Assembly (NCBI RefSeq): GCF_014851395.1
Contig: NW_024041039.1
Location: 10,273,513 to 10,337,512, forward strand
Length of the DNA: 64,000 bases
Reading direction: 5' to 3'
DNA from: Micropterus salmoides
Lineage: Eukaryota; Chordata; Actinopteri; Centrarchiformes; Centrarchidae
Shown: piece after piece, positions 1 through 12,321 of the stretch
Numbering within the stretch: the first letter of the stretch is position 1
How the letters are laid out: each line of letters begins with the position of its first letter
Notes under the pieces: generated by a model
Seen by the model: the letters and a program-made list of their open reading frames with translations, nothing else
Told to the model about the DNA's origin: nothing
Database searches by the model: none
Program-made: the position numbers and the translations under genes

Positions 1-45
1 CCCAGTGACACCCTTTGTTGGTGAATTCTTGCTCCGAAATCTCAA

Positions 46-213
46 GAGGCAACTTGTTGCAGGAAGACGGCGGGGGAAACGTGAGTCAGAGTTGGAGAGA
101 GGAGTTTGTTGTGTTGGAGTAGCATTAGGAAATAAGGTCTTGCTAGCAGTTCCTCTACGTACACAACAAACTCTCCCTCGTTTCCACTGTCGTCTTTCTG
201 CAACAACTTGCTC
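46..213. repeat. Imperfect foldback (inverted repeat)
   Basis: Arm 46-114 and the reverse complement of 161-213 share a series of matching blocks: gttgcag, aagacg, gaaacg and gagtttgttgtgt. The left arm carries an extra stretch of about 15 bases near 82-96. A loop of about 46 bases separates the arms. It could be a remnant of a transposon end or a hairpin-forming transcript region. It sits in slc25a21 intron 2. Confidence 0.7.
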
Positions 214-269
214 ATTCAACATTTCAGAATGAGAACTACTGGACTGATTCCTAAACATTATGTACCTTC

Positions 270-1551
270 TAGGGATCACCCGATATGTTTTTTTCCAGGC
301 CCATCCCGATACAGATTATTAGTAACCAAATAGATCGATATTTGGAACAGATATACATTTGCCTTAAAATGTTTAATCTTGGTGTCAATATTTAGAATAA
401 CAGAAACTCCAACACAAAGCTTTGTTAAAAATAAAAAGATTAAAGTAAATTGTCATGTTTAATCTTTATAAATAGGCAATTAAATGAACCAGAGATCCAT
501 CCCAGAGATTGACTTGTTAACTATGAGTGATAAATTTTCAAAAACTTAACCCTAACCCTTTACCTGCTGCCATTTATATTGTATTTATTTGATATTGTTA
601 GGATTTTATTGATACTATTTATTGGTTCTGTTCTTTATCTATACGCTCACTGGTTTTTCAATACTAAATAATTGCCTTTACAAAATATGTGATTTTAAAA
701 AGAATCAATTCAGAACAGTAATCAAATTTAACATTTTATTATAACTAACTGTTTTCAGAGCAGCAACAAAAGTTAAGTTTACAGCAGCAAAGTCACTATT
801 TCAAATCAATATCTGACTGGAAACAAATGGAACATGTAAACTATATTCCTGACATCAAAATACTGAGTGAAGTTTAGAAAGAAGACACCAGTCAGTTTCA
901 GTCCTCCTCCTCCTCCCTCTGCTGCTGCTGTAGAGGAGCTGGTTTCTCTCAACAAGCAGCTAAATTTACAAGGATTTGCAAAATTTTAAGGTACGTAGCA
1001 TCTCAGCTAAACAGGCTACAGAGAGATTTAGCTCATTTTTAACTAGCTATCTGCCTAGCTAGCACATGTGCTTGTGTAAAACCAAAACACAGCTGCGGTG
1101 GATGACACAGAGCAGATTAAATATTGCTCTTTACACGTTCCTACTTGTTGTACTGATGCAGTATCAGCCTTTTACTAGTACTGCTGGTTGTGCTGTATTT
1201 ACTTACAGTAACGGGCGTAGTTATGGTCAACTGGTGTAATCTACACTGATCCCCGCCAACTAGCTCTGCTGAGAGAGGAGAGGACTGCAGCGTGATGGCT
1301 CGCTCGTTCTATTGGCTACTTTCGCACAACAGTCAGTGTTCATAGGCTATTACTCGTGACTTGTAACCAATCAGCTAGTACTGTGGATGAGCAGCCAGAG
1401 AGTGGCGGCTGCATTACAGCCAAAGGAACACTTAAAAAAAATTAATTAATTATATCAGCTATCTGTTTTTAAGATGACCAATGCAGATTATTGGAAAAAT
1501 TCTGAATATCTGTGCCGATAATCGGCCAGACTGATTATTGTTCAACCCCTA
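270..1551. mobile_element. hAT-like non-autonomous DNA transposon, 1282 bp
   Basis: The left end begins TAGGGAT and the right end finishes in ACCCCTA, so the short terminal inverted repeat is TAGGG. The flanking 8-mers gtaccttc (262-269) and gtacttac (1552-1559) agree at 6 of 8 positions, as expected for an old hAT target duplication. Sub-terminal sequence is rich in cgata motifs (cccgata near the left, gccgataatcggcc near the right), typical of a widespread teleost family. No transposase frame was seen. It lies in slc25a21 intron 2. Confidence 0.6.
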
Positions 1552-1639
1552 GTACTTACTTGTCATTTCGACAAAAAAAATGTCAAAATAAGGTTTAAAA
1601 ATACTGAAATGATCCTTTAAGGTTGAACAGGTGGCTTAC

Positions 1640-1688
1640 CTCGTCTTCACTACATCGAGGGGATGCATCAAACAGATCTCTACCAGAC
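1640..1688 (-). CDS. slc25a21: slc25a21 second coding exon (carrier signature motif)
   Basis: On the minus strand a pyrimidine-rich acceptor (ctttttag, AG at 1690-1689) is followed by 49 bases. They complete the split glycine codon of exon 1 and then read LVEICLMHPLDVVKTR, ending in a GTAAGC donor (1639-1634). The peptide is the first-repeat mitochondrial carrier signature P-x-[DE]-x-x-[KR] (PLDVVK) and matches human SLC25A21 residue for residue as I recall it. The exon leaves two bases of an arginine codon for the next exon, which lies beyond the left edge. No frameshift or stop is seen. Too short to be noticed as an open reading frame, it was found by searching for the expected motif. Confidence 0.95.
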
Positions 1689-1699
1689 CTAAAAAGTAG

Positions 1700-4600
1700 A
1701 AACAGTCAGGATAAGTCATTTTAGTAAACATGGACATTTAGGTGAAGGCTGGTTATGTTTTTAGTTTCAGGAGAGAGGAGAGATTATCCCGTCCATCAAT
1801 ATCGATATTATAAACAGAGACAATGCACTAGTACTAATACAATTAGTTCATTAAACTCTAGATAGCCTAATTGAAACTGGAACTTCAAGGTTCTGTTTCA
1901 GAAGAAGGAAAACCTTTTTCAAAATCCCACAATCTGTAACTACACTAATAACTCAAAATCCAGCCTTGGAAAACAGCCTTAGGAAGTCGAGCAGGACAGA
2001 GAGGGCCGAGATGTGTCCAAGTACTTAGACAGCAGAGATTACAGAAACAAAAAAGGAAAAATAACTTTGGAAGAGCTTTGATATGAATGAAACCTGGTTC
2101 TGATGATGTATCCTCAAAGTACCTACGCTTTAATGGGAGATGTAGATTTTTCTGTGCTCACAAAGTAATCTTTGTTCATTTTGTAAAAATCGTGAAAGTT
2201 AAACATTTCTGATTGCAAGTGATGTAACGGATACCCATTTGCCTTGTCTGCCAGGGACAGGCTTCTTTATTTCTGAAAGACAGATGAAAGGAATACTGAA
2301 CGAGAGACTGTATCGAGTTACAGAATCTGGTGGACAACAGGCTAGCCCACACATGATGTCAGGACTCTCTATGAAGTATTATTTATAGTTGCGCGTTAAG
2401 GCATTACAGCATTGCTACAAGGCCAAAGCTAAGCCGTAGCTAACATTAGCCTCTTTAAAAATGTTGGAGTTGGAGCACCTGCGGCTACAGAGACACCGTG
2501 GGGGATGCAAGAACTGTGATTGGCTGCTTTTGTTAACATCTGCAAGTTTTTGATGGCTGTGAAAATAGTGAAGGAATGAAAGTAATCATGGCAATGCACA
2601 GGAAGAGTCTCCTAATCAGTAATGAGACAAGGTAACTGGGTGTAATTCCGGTACTATAAAAACATACGTATCCCACTATCAGTATATATTAATGAATGAA
2701 AACGTACACCGTAGGTCATCTGTGGCAGGATTCACATTAACCCTTTGCTTCAAGCATACATACAGCCCAAATTGATAGAGTGAATTCTTTTAAGTCACTT
2801 CTCAAACAAAAATGCAAAAATCTCAAATCAAATATCAAGTTTGCCACTTGTCTTTTGCATATATCACTGTAAAGTGAAAACTTTAGATTTGGTCAGAGAA
2901 AATAAACAATATGAAGATATTTTTCAGACAATTTATAATACTAAAAGAACTATAAATATTTACCAGATCAATTGATAATGAAACAGTCATTAGATGATTA
3001 GATGCAGCCCTCAAAGGCTCATCGTCCGGAAATGCCTATCCAGTCTATGTCTTTTTCACATGATTTCTTTTCTTACCCTTCCTGCTTTTCATTTTTACAA
3101 TATGCACATTACACTGTATATGATAATCTGGAGGATCACACAGAAATGTAAATCTGTTGTTTTATGTCAAGTGTGACAGTTGACCTTAAAACAATCAGAT
3201 AAGAAGGTTGACTGGGGCAAAAGGCAGCAGAAGTTGATGTGATTTTTTTCCTTTCATTTAAAAAGCAAAAGTAAAAGTGTAAGCACTTCTTGTTGCTACC
3301 AAAAGGTTTTGACAACCAGCCAGCGGCAGCACCTGCCGACCTTCCATGAGAACCTTATCATCACTCTGCCTAATTTAACGGCCAACTACCTCGGTAATTC
3401 TTGGTGTTTCGAGCCTTGTGCCATCTTTGCAAGAACATGGGTCTGGATGAGTGATCCAATAAGACTTCTATTCATGATTCCTACTAGTGACTATAATTGT
3501 CTGTATTTTGGGGGGACCGAAGCCACCAACCATGTCATCCATGCAAACCCAGTACATCAACAATGTGCCAGCAGCTGGAGAATCAGTGCTGCCGGGCGAT
3601 CAGTGAGGGACTCGCACACACGCTAACTATGCGCATCTGTGTTGAAAAGCCACTGCTTTGGCACAGAGGCCTTCTGACTCAATCAGGGTTTTTTTTAAAA
3701 AAACACAATTCTCACTGCATCCCTTCACTGGTGCTCTGAGGGCTTCCCTTGCAGATTCCACTGTGTGTGTACACAGCTGCGGCACAATATGGGCTCTTTC
3801 TAATTTGCTCAATTAAACATATTGTCTATAAAAGAATGTGTCTTCTGGGGTTTTTCCAGGGAAGTAATTATCAACTGAAAAAAATGACTTTGTCTACAGT
3901 TGTATCTTAACGTACAAATAGGAGGAGCAAGAACTTCTAAACCAAGACGTGCAAGGGTCAAACTAAATTCCATCTGTCACGGCTCAGTTGGCCTGACTAG
4001 GGCTGTTAATGGTACTTCAGTGAAAAGATAAATACAGGACTGCTTTGGACACATAATTTTCTGGCCTTGGTATTAATAGGCCTGCAGTGAAGATGAGGAG
4101 CATCAAATATTTCAGCAGGTAATCAGATTACATGATTAAACCAAACCTGCCTGCCTGCCAGATCAACCTGTGCAAACACAGTGACCGAACATGCTCTAAC
4201 AGGTGATGTAACGGAGGGAGAGCGAAGTCTGGGGAAAAGGAGAACTTCTGCAATCTCATCCAAATGGTACACTTAGGAAGCAAAAACAAAGAGAACACAA
4301 AAATAACAAAATTTTCAAAAAGGCTCCTGCAAACGTGTGTGATGCATGTTAAAATAACTGTGTATTCGCTTTAAAGCAGATAAACAATTTCTAGCGGAAC
4401 TTAGATAACTTATTTACAATTATATAGATAACAATTTGCAAAAACTACTATTGCAGGTTTTATCTCTCCTGATCTGTTGTGATTAGACTACCAGACATAA
4501 TGACTTTCTCAAAGACCTACAGCCTATGATATGAACATTGTTAGATCATTATATTTATCAAATAATCAGTAATTTGCTAAGGACATGTTTCCAGTTTAGG

Positions 4601-5077
4601 AAACAGAATTATGATTTATGTTTTGGTATGTTTAGAAATATTCATTAATTTGTCCTCCATTTTTAAAATCACATCACAAGCAGCTGCCTTCAGCCACTGG
4701 CTGAACTTCGCTGGACGTTGGTTGATTGTCACAACACATTACACACAGAATAATGTAGGGGGCACGTAGGTGGGGTCTTTCCATGATAATATGAATATGG
4801 CATAAGAGTTTGCCATTAGTTATTCCTTATTAAATGGCACTACATTTTCATAAAGGCATGTGTCTCTCACATTTGTAAACTGAAAAAGGTATAACAGTCT
4901 AGAAAATAATACAGATAAAACCACTGTAGATACACAGATGTGGGACTACAAACAACAGCAGCAGGGGAAAACATGTTAGTAATTAGAAGTAGTAGTAGTA
5001 AGTAGTAGTAGTTAGTTAAGACTCATCCCAGATCCCACGGTGGAAGTCATGTGTTCGCATTTCCATCACCAACAAAC
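1700..5077. other. Intron stretch with nothing recognised apart from a short AGT repeat
   Basis: This is AT-rich sequence on the left side of intron 1. Short frames at 2994, 3309 and 3497 have no recognisable family motif. The only simple repeat noted is (AGT)n at 4988-5012. Near 2380-2560 a moderately GC-richer patch with gctaacattagc-type wording resembles dispersed repeat sequence but could not be bounded. Confidence 0.5.
4988..5012. repeat. (AGT)n microsatellite
   Basis: About eight AGT units, with one interruption (taagt). Confidence 0.85.
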
Positions 5078-5079
5078 TA

Positions 5080-5483
5080 CACTGAACAAAATTATCAACA
5101 CAACACTTTTGTTTTTTTGTTTTCCATTGTACAGGGCAGATGGCAGATGGCAGACAGCGACACCAGATACTGACTGGTTTCCGGACAATCCCCTGACCCC
5201 CCTAATACAGTGAAACTGCAAATTTGTATTGTGGCCAGCCTAAGGCACACCTGTGCAATACCCATGCTGTCTGATCAGCATCTTGATATGCTACACCTGT
5301 GAGGTGGATGGATTATCTCGGCAAAGGAGAAGTGCTCACTAACACAGATTTTGACAGATTTGTGAACAATATTTGAGAGAAATAGTCCTTTTGTGTACAT
5401 AGAGAAAGTCTTAGATGTCTGAGTTCAGCTCATGATGAATGGAGCCAAAAACAAAAGTGTTGCGTTTATAATTTTGTTCAGTG
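5080..5483. mobile_element. Tc1/mariner-like MITE, 404 bp, TA target duplication
   Basis: The left terminal repeat starts CACTGAACAAAATTAT and continues into caacacttttg. The reverse complement of the right end starts CACTGAACAAAATTAT and continues into gcaacacttttg, so about 37 bases match with two differences. TA dinucleotides flank both ends (5078-5079 and 5484-5485), the signature of Tc1/mariner insertion. The interior matches a sequence I recall as very common in teleost genomes (leading caaatattgttcacaaatctg in the opposite orientation). There is no coding capacity, so it would have been mobilised in trans. Confidence 0.85.
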
Positions 5484-5485
5484 TA

Positions 5486-8400
5486 TATGTATTAAATTAA
5501 ATTATTTTTTTCATTAATAACCAAAGGAATTCACTGCTACATTTGCTTGTACCAGCAAGTGACTAGAGCAGCTGTGCACATCTGGATACTTCACTTAAAA
5601 TGATTCACACTAGATTTTGGGCCTCATCGTTAACCTTACATTACAGGAACTCTAAAGGATACAGGCTACCAAATGCTTCATTAACTTAGAAAGGTAACAG
5701 TAGTTAACACTTTTTACTAATTGACAGCCCTGCCCCACTGTGCAATTCACATACAGTGATTAGTTCAGTGTGTTGAGTTCAGTTCACAGGCTGTCAGAAT
5801 TGCACTATGGACTAGTGTCTTTACATGCAAGGTTAATGTCAGTTAGCAATGTATGTGGTGCCTGGCAGTTGCGGAAGGATTAAGTGATGACAAGTATGAA
5901 TGCAAAACTTGGCTGTGTTTACTTGAGCATTCGTCTAACGCCCTTGTAGACGAGACACCTCAAGAACAGCTGATGACAGTCTGCAGCGAAGAAAAAATAA
6001 AAGAAGAGAAAGTGTGCGACCATAGTGCTAACTTGACTGTTGTATGACAGGGTGCAGGTCACCAAATTGAAATTGTTTTTTTTCTAACTACATTGCCAAG
6101 TACAATGTTTGCCACACAGGACAGAATCAACATACTATGATATGATAATTCACGCAATCTAAATTATAAGGAAGTGCTGTAATATTTGGTGTGTTTCCAC
6201 TTCATTTAGGGGCTTCCTTTATGTCCCAGAATATCTTTTGACAGCTTCCAGGCACAAAGGGTTTTCTGTGTATTGTATTTGTAAAGGTGAAAAGAGGAAT
6301 AGTGAAATTTGTTCCATTAAAAAAAAGAGGGCCCAGCGAGAACAAATTATGTTGTGTGCCTTGTCAATCCAATTACTGAAAAGGCTACAACAGAGGGCGC
6401 TGTAATTATATACTGATGACAGATCCATAAGATGCAACTTGTCACTACAAAATATTTTGATCTATTGAGGCTCCAGTTCTATAGGAACTGTTTAAAACTA
6501 CTAAGTAGTATTGTCATTTATTTTGATCCAGCTTGGGAGGTCACACGTCATGGAAAGGTCTCTGTTTCGAGACACCAAATATGTAATTTCCTCGACACCA
6601 CTGAGAAGCAACTTCTCACTCTAATGTGCCCCAGTGCATCATGCTCTTCTACCCCAGCTGTCAGCACATACTACTGTTTAATCATAGAGCACGGCAGTAG
6701 TGAACCCACACACTCTCGGGAGCACTTCACACCCCTGTATAGCCTCTGATGCACAGTCACTGAGCATGGTGAGGCCAAACCAAGGAGATGATGCTAATGA
6801 TTTGCTTAGCTCTGCCTTTCCTTCTCTGGTTTCAACTTTTCAACTGTAGGCACCCAATTCCTACAGCTGCCAGGAGAGTACTATTACAGCGACATGCCAT
6901 CTGGTTGAGTTTATAGCTTTGCTATGCACCAGTGAGTGACATATTGGGAGATTCCATTATTTGAAGGTTGTTTTGTTTCTGAACCACAATGGTAGTGACA
7001 GGACTTGTCATTCGGCGCCTTGCAGGCACGCACACACATACACACACACGCTCAGTTAGGCACAAGTGCTAATGACAAAGGAGTGTCTGGAGCACAGCCA
7101 TTAACACACTCTTACACATACACTACAAGACTGCTATTTGCCACAAAATGCATTCTGCGCCAAGGCACAGTGCAAAGGATAATTGCACTGTGGAAACAAA
7201 ACGGCTGCAACAGTGAGCTATTCTGATTTTATACTGTGCAACATATAGTTTTGATTCAATGCCTGGTTTTCTTAGTGCACAGATCTGACATCATGTGCAG
7301 CATTTTAACAGCCGCGGAATTTGGCTTTTGTTTCAGGTATTAAGGGGATGAGGGGACCATATGGAAGAAACAATGAGATGCGGTGTTAAAAACTGCTGCA
7401 ATATCCCTTATTCAGTTTCGTTGATATTGTGTCGATGATGCAGCAAGTCTCTGGCATGGACACAAAGTGGCCTCACTGGTAGCACTAGCATTGCCACCAC
7501 CATATTGGACATATAGACAGACATTCCCGGTCGTCTGTTGACTTATCTTTCAGAAAAAGAAGATCATACATCACACGCAGATGAGATGATTATCTGAGTT
7601 GGTTTTGGCTCGGGAATGCACACAGTTTGCTCCCACGCAAAAGTGAGAAAGAAAAACAATAGTGCGTCAGGGAGCGATTGCTCAACGGGTGCAGGTGTCA
7701 TCCATCATGCCAAGACACACACTGAATGACTGTAATTCCCAGCAGCCACAGGGAGAAGGTCACTGCCACAGGAAGCACAGCTCCCCCAGTTAAATGGACT
7801 AATACTTAAGAGACATACTGGCTGCTCATTTCACACGCTTGCTTGACCTGGTAAATGCTACAGTCTCTGATGACAGCTTACACGCTACTTTCTTAAATAT
7901 GTTAATACTACTTTGTTAATTGCTACTGTTATTATGTACAGGATTATTTTCATTACACATGAGATATATATTGTTTCAAGGAAGTAATAGCAAAATGACA
8001 GATTATTTGTGCTTTTCGTCCTTGGTAAACAAAGCCTACAACATGAAAACGGTCATCAATAAACAGTTGGTTATACATTTGAAATGAGAATAATTTCACA
8101 AATGAACATATATTGCTAATTGTTTTAAAAATATGTAACTACACAACACATTTCTTGGCTCACTGAGAGACAAAGCAGAAAATAACAGCTCGTCTTTGGG
8201 TTTCAAGGCATGACATGAGGCATAAAAGTGTCATGATGACAGAGCCTCACCTCACAGGTCCGCTCTGGTTTTGACAAGCGCTCCTGACTGAACCTGCAGG
8301 TGATATCTCATTCCTCCATGTCCTCCATTAATACTTTTCAAAACACATCTGATCTGGAATGCTAAACAAACCCTGTGAGCTGCTGCTCCCCTGCAATTTG

Positions 8401-9402
8401 TCATCCGCACAACAAAGCCAACCTGATATCCATCAGCAACTGGGCCAGGCGCTCTGATACAGAAACTCTGATTAATCTCAGGATCATTTAAAGCTGAGGC
8501 AGAAATAAAATTCTTTCAAGCATGTTGTGGCGATAAATAAAAAGATGCACAGGCTAAGATTATGATTATTACACCATATAAACAACCAACTAGACATAGA
8601 AGAATTGAAAATAATTCATATATATTTTCATCTCCTGACTCTTTTATGCAAGGCCTACTTGCTCCTCCTCAAACATCATGTTTCCTTTATCTTTCATAAC
8701 AAACAATTAGACTACTGTTTTATGGGACATTTATTGTGTGAGTTTATTAAAACAAACCTACTACAACCAGAGGGCAATAAATTTACACTGTATTTGTAAG
8801 AAAACACTTGCGGTTGGCCTAAGCAAGGCAAATCAGGGAAGTGGGTGAAATAAACAACATAAAGGATCTGAATATCATGAATATCACTCCCCTGCTGGCT
8901 TTGGTGAGGCCAATAAACTATAGTTACTACCAAGTGAGGCACACTATAGTATTGAAATACTGCCTTGGAGCCAAACCTGTTTTTAAAGTAAACATGCAGT
9001 GTAAAAATTCCGATCACATTAAAATTGAAATGGAGTATAAACCATTCTGATGCAATAATGTCACATGTAAACTGTCATGACATATAATCACCTCATATAT
9101 AGAGGGGGGCACAAAAGAAATGCCTATATATAATCCTATGTATTAAAGGCAATTAAGTTAATAAAAGAAAGCAACAAATGTCATTAATGCGGAAGTAGGC
9201 AATCATTACTAAACGTGATTTATGCTCCACATCTTACTCTGCTCTTCTGTCAGAGGTGGATGAATCTGTTCTCAGCAAATTAGTGCATGGGAAAACAAAT
9301 AACCAAAACCAGCAGGAAAAGAAAAAAAGAGCATTATATTAACTCTATCTCCTAAAACAAACACTAGTGCGGAGGAACTGATTATGAAGGAATTTACATA
9401 TA
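5486..9402. other. Intron stretch, no gene recognised; 8230-8500 looks single-copy and GC-balanced
   Basis: No transposon ends or exons were found. The frames at 6219, 6432, 7005, 8605 and 8712 are short and motif-free. Segment 8230-8500 is repeat-free, less AT-skewed than its surroundings and contains homeodomain-type attaat cores. It is a candidate regulatory block only. Confidence 0.4.
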
Positions 9403-9468
9403 AAACACACACACACACACACTCTCTCACACACACACACACTCTCACTCACACACACACACACACAC
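9403..9468. repeat. Interrupted (AC)n microsatellite
   Basis: AC dinucleotide runs with two TCTC interruptions. Apparent reading frames across it on both strands are artefacts of the repeat. Confidence 0.95.
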
Positions 9469-9503
9469 GGGATAATATAATGGCTCAAGACATCTGGGTA
9501 GAC

Positions 9504-9551
9504 ACACAGAGAGAAAGAGAGAAACGGAGAGAGAGAGAGAGAGAGAGAGAG
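9504..9551. repeat. (AG)n microsatellite
   Basis: An AG-rich tract with a pure run at its right end. It lies 35 bases after the AC tract, so the two form a compound simple-repeat locus. Confidence 0.95.
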
Positions 9552-10405
9552 CACGAGCTATTAATCACAGATATCACCAATCAGGCTTCCTGTCTGGAGC
9601 GCAGAAGCAACCCGGTTAACTCCCCAAACAGTCCCTAATTCTGCACTTGAAAAAGCTCAAAGGGTGCTTAGAAAAACAAGCGGGGCCATCTCCAATGACA
9701 GCAAGGGATTTTTTAACTGAGGGCCCCAGACCAGAGGTGCAAGCATCCCGGCATTCCACGGACCTGAGTCAACTACTGGTGCTGCTTCATTTGTTATTAC
9801 TGTATCACCTCCGAGGGTGCACAGTGTGGATATCCGCAAGTAGTTTACAGTAAAATAATTCAATCTAATACTGAGTCTAAGACAATAGAGACTTATTTTT
9901 TCTTTTTCAAAGGTAATGCTGCTTGAGTGTCAGTTATCTAACCCTCCCAACCCCTATTCCCATTGGAGGACAAACATATTCCTACACATTTGGTATTCAA
10001 TAATGCAGATTATTTCGTGACAAAAACAACGGAGGTAAATGGAATTTTGTTTGTGGTGCTTAAAAACTAAAAATATACTGAACTATTGTGTGGGACTATT
10101 CTTCTATGAAAGGAACTCTGTGTACTGACTCATTAAGTCTTTAAGATTGTGTAAACAGGGGTCACAATCGCTATTTTGCCGACCTAGAAAACTAGCTTTT
10201 AACCCTTCTCCATGTTAAACGGAACCAGTTCTTCATAATAAGGACACATATCCTGCAGAGCCGTCCTGCAGTGTAGCTCGTCCTGTTTACAGATCAGCAG
10301 CCGTCAATGTATGCGTTGAGATTAAAAGAGAGAGGGGGAAAAAAAGGAGGAAATAGGAGGAGGAAATAATTCATTCGTTTACTTCACCTGATACTTTTGT
10401 CGGCT

Positions 10406-10664
10406 AACACCCTCAAAAATCAAACATCTAAAATAACAAAAAATAAACAAATGCTATATCAAATATGCAATATATTGACTAATGTATCCCGTTTGCTAAT
10501 TACGTATTTATTTTTCAGTTGAGTGTGCTGTCTCAACACCCTCACAAATCAAACATCTCAAATAACAAAAAGTCAACAAAGACTATATCAAATGAGAAAT
10601 ATATTGACTAATATATGCTGTCTGCAAATTATGTCTTTATTTTTCAGTTACGTGTGCTGTCTCA
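10406..10664. repeat. Two-copy tandem duplication, unit about 129 bp
   Basis: Copy 1 (10406-10534) and copy 2 (10535-10664) start with aacaccctcaaaaatcaaac and aacaccctcacaaatcaaac. They stay alignable throughout, sharing tatatcaaat, atattgactaat, tttatttttcagtt and gtgtgctgtctca. Copies differ by scattered substitutions, so the duplication is not recent. Each copy contains a tttatttttcag string that resembles a plus-strand splice acceptor. Confidence 0.92.
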
Positions 10665-12029
10665 AGTTTAGATTTATAAGTCATGGGTTATGCCACATTT
10701 TCCCCCACTGGCTATACACAGTGACAGCTCGTGTAAGTCCCTGTCTGTCAAACATGAGATGAACTCTGATACTGAGGGAAGTGTAAAAGGTGTGTGGGTG
10801 TGGCGTGTGTGCTGTTGACTGGGGTCAGGGCCGGAGCTGTCAGGCTTATGATAAGTTAGTGACAGATTGACAGACAGACTGTGCAGACAGTACAGCGCTG
10901 TCGGAGCCTCCCTCCTCCATTACTGTCACTGTTTCCTTGACACTGGTCCCACTTCTTTTTCTACATGCCACAATCCGATGCAAATACATGCAGCAGCAGT
11001 ACGGAAGCGGGTGAAGGGAGGAGAAGAAAAGGGCACAAAATGGATGCAAAACCTGGTGTGAGTGATGTTTGACAGGAAGTGCTCCGTGTCATCTCGGCCT
11101 GATTCTTTCATGAGGATCGCTTTTTAAGCAAATTGTCTCCAACTCCTGCAGGACACCTGTCACCATCTAAATAAACTGTATAATCCTGTAACAAAGGTTT
11201 CAGGGATTGCCATAGAGTTCTACAAATAAGAGCACAACGTGCAGCTGAAAACGCTTCAGGGTATTTTTTATAATAGATGCCTATTGTTCCCTATAAACCA
11301 GTGGTTGCCAAAACGGGGGTTGGGAGCCCATAAGAGGTCACAACATAAATCTAGACTGGGACAGACAGGGCAGTATTTTAGAAGCTTAATTTTAGAGGTC
11401 ATGCTACTGTACTGTAGTACTGAAGAAGCCAACCTGTTGATCAGACTTAAAATCTATAAAATAGGCTTGGGAGGTAATACAGTATGCCAGGATTTTTAGA
11501 TATAGTGAAGGTGAGCCAGTCAACATGGACGAAGTTGTGTGAACATTATCTCCATGTCTAAAAATAATGGAATCAGCCCATATAATACCAGTGTGTGTTA
11601 TCCCTTAAAACTGCATAATGTAAATCCTCCCAGGTTGTCAAACTCCCCAAATTCCCAACAAAAAAACAGAAGACATTAACCTGAGTGTCCCCTAAGTAGT
11701 ATCATACGCACTGTGCACACTGACGTGACATTAAAATCAAGCAGAAGATCTGAATTTCCCAATATTCTATATCACAGTCAGTCCTTAATTAAGCACTTTA
11801 AAAGTATTATAGTGATTTATCAAATGGATTTAGATACCCAGCCACATATTTAAGATATTATCCAACTGCCTCTAGTAGCCCATCATAACATTTGCTAAAT
11901 AAGCAGGTGAAAACGTAATGTAATTCTTCATCAAACCTCCACACATGCCTGGAGTTGTTCATATCCAGGATGAACAAAAATTATGTATTTTTAAAACTGG
12001 AACACAAAGATCAGTCAGTGCAGAATACA
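10665..12029. other. Intron stretch with one probable hAT-type end
   Basis: No exon was recognised. At 11299 the string cagtggttgccaaaac followed by gggggttggga resembles the left end of a common teleost hAT MITE family (cagtggttcccaaac-type). A convincing right end was not found, so only a decayed fragment (about 11299-11400) can be suggested. Confidence 0.4.
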
Positions 12030-12037
12030 GATATCAG

Positions 12038-12313
12038 TAGGGCTGTATGATATGCCAAAAGAATCATATTGCAATTATTTTGACAGATTTTACCTTTTTG
12101 CAATATGATGATATGATAGTGGGAATGATCACTTTTGTGTCAGATGTGTTTTCTTATATCCCGAGAACAGGATTTGTTGGTTGTGGCACATCTGCAGCTC
12201 TGCAGTGCTTTATTATAATGCTGTTCTGTCGTACATTTTACCTTCCTCACAAAATTGCAGCTTCTGCAATGGATACTGAATTTTGCTATATTGCGATTAA
12301 TTGTGCATCTCTA
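12038..12313. mobile_element. hAT-like MITE, 276 bp
   Basis: The left end is TAGGGCTGTATGAT and the reverse complement of the right end is TAGAGATGCACAAT, matching at 10 of 14 positions. Flanking 8-mers gatatcag (12030-12037) and gatttcac (12314-12321) agree at 6 of 8. The interior has catattgcaatta and its near inverse, typical of the teleost gggctgcacgata family. Small frames inside are not genes. Confidence 0.7.
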
Positions 12314-12321
12314 GATTTCAC

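Larger units (their letters stand above)
1..1639 (-). other. slc25a21: slc25a21 intron 2, 5' portion
   Basis: This begins at the exon 2 donor (1639) and runs off the left edge of the window. It contains a 1.28-kb hAT-like element (270-1551) and a foldback (46-213). No exon 3 was recognised here. Confidence 0.85.

Noticed and set aside
540..560. Telomeric repeat (taaccctaaccc)
   Set aside because: Only about two units, inside a transposon-like element.
11291..11461. Bounded hAT MITE with duplication ctataaac/ctataaaa
   Set aside because: The left end fits, but the sequence before the right 8-mer is not an inverted copy of the left end. The 7-of-8 match is probably chance in AT-rich DNA.
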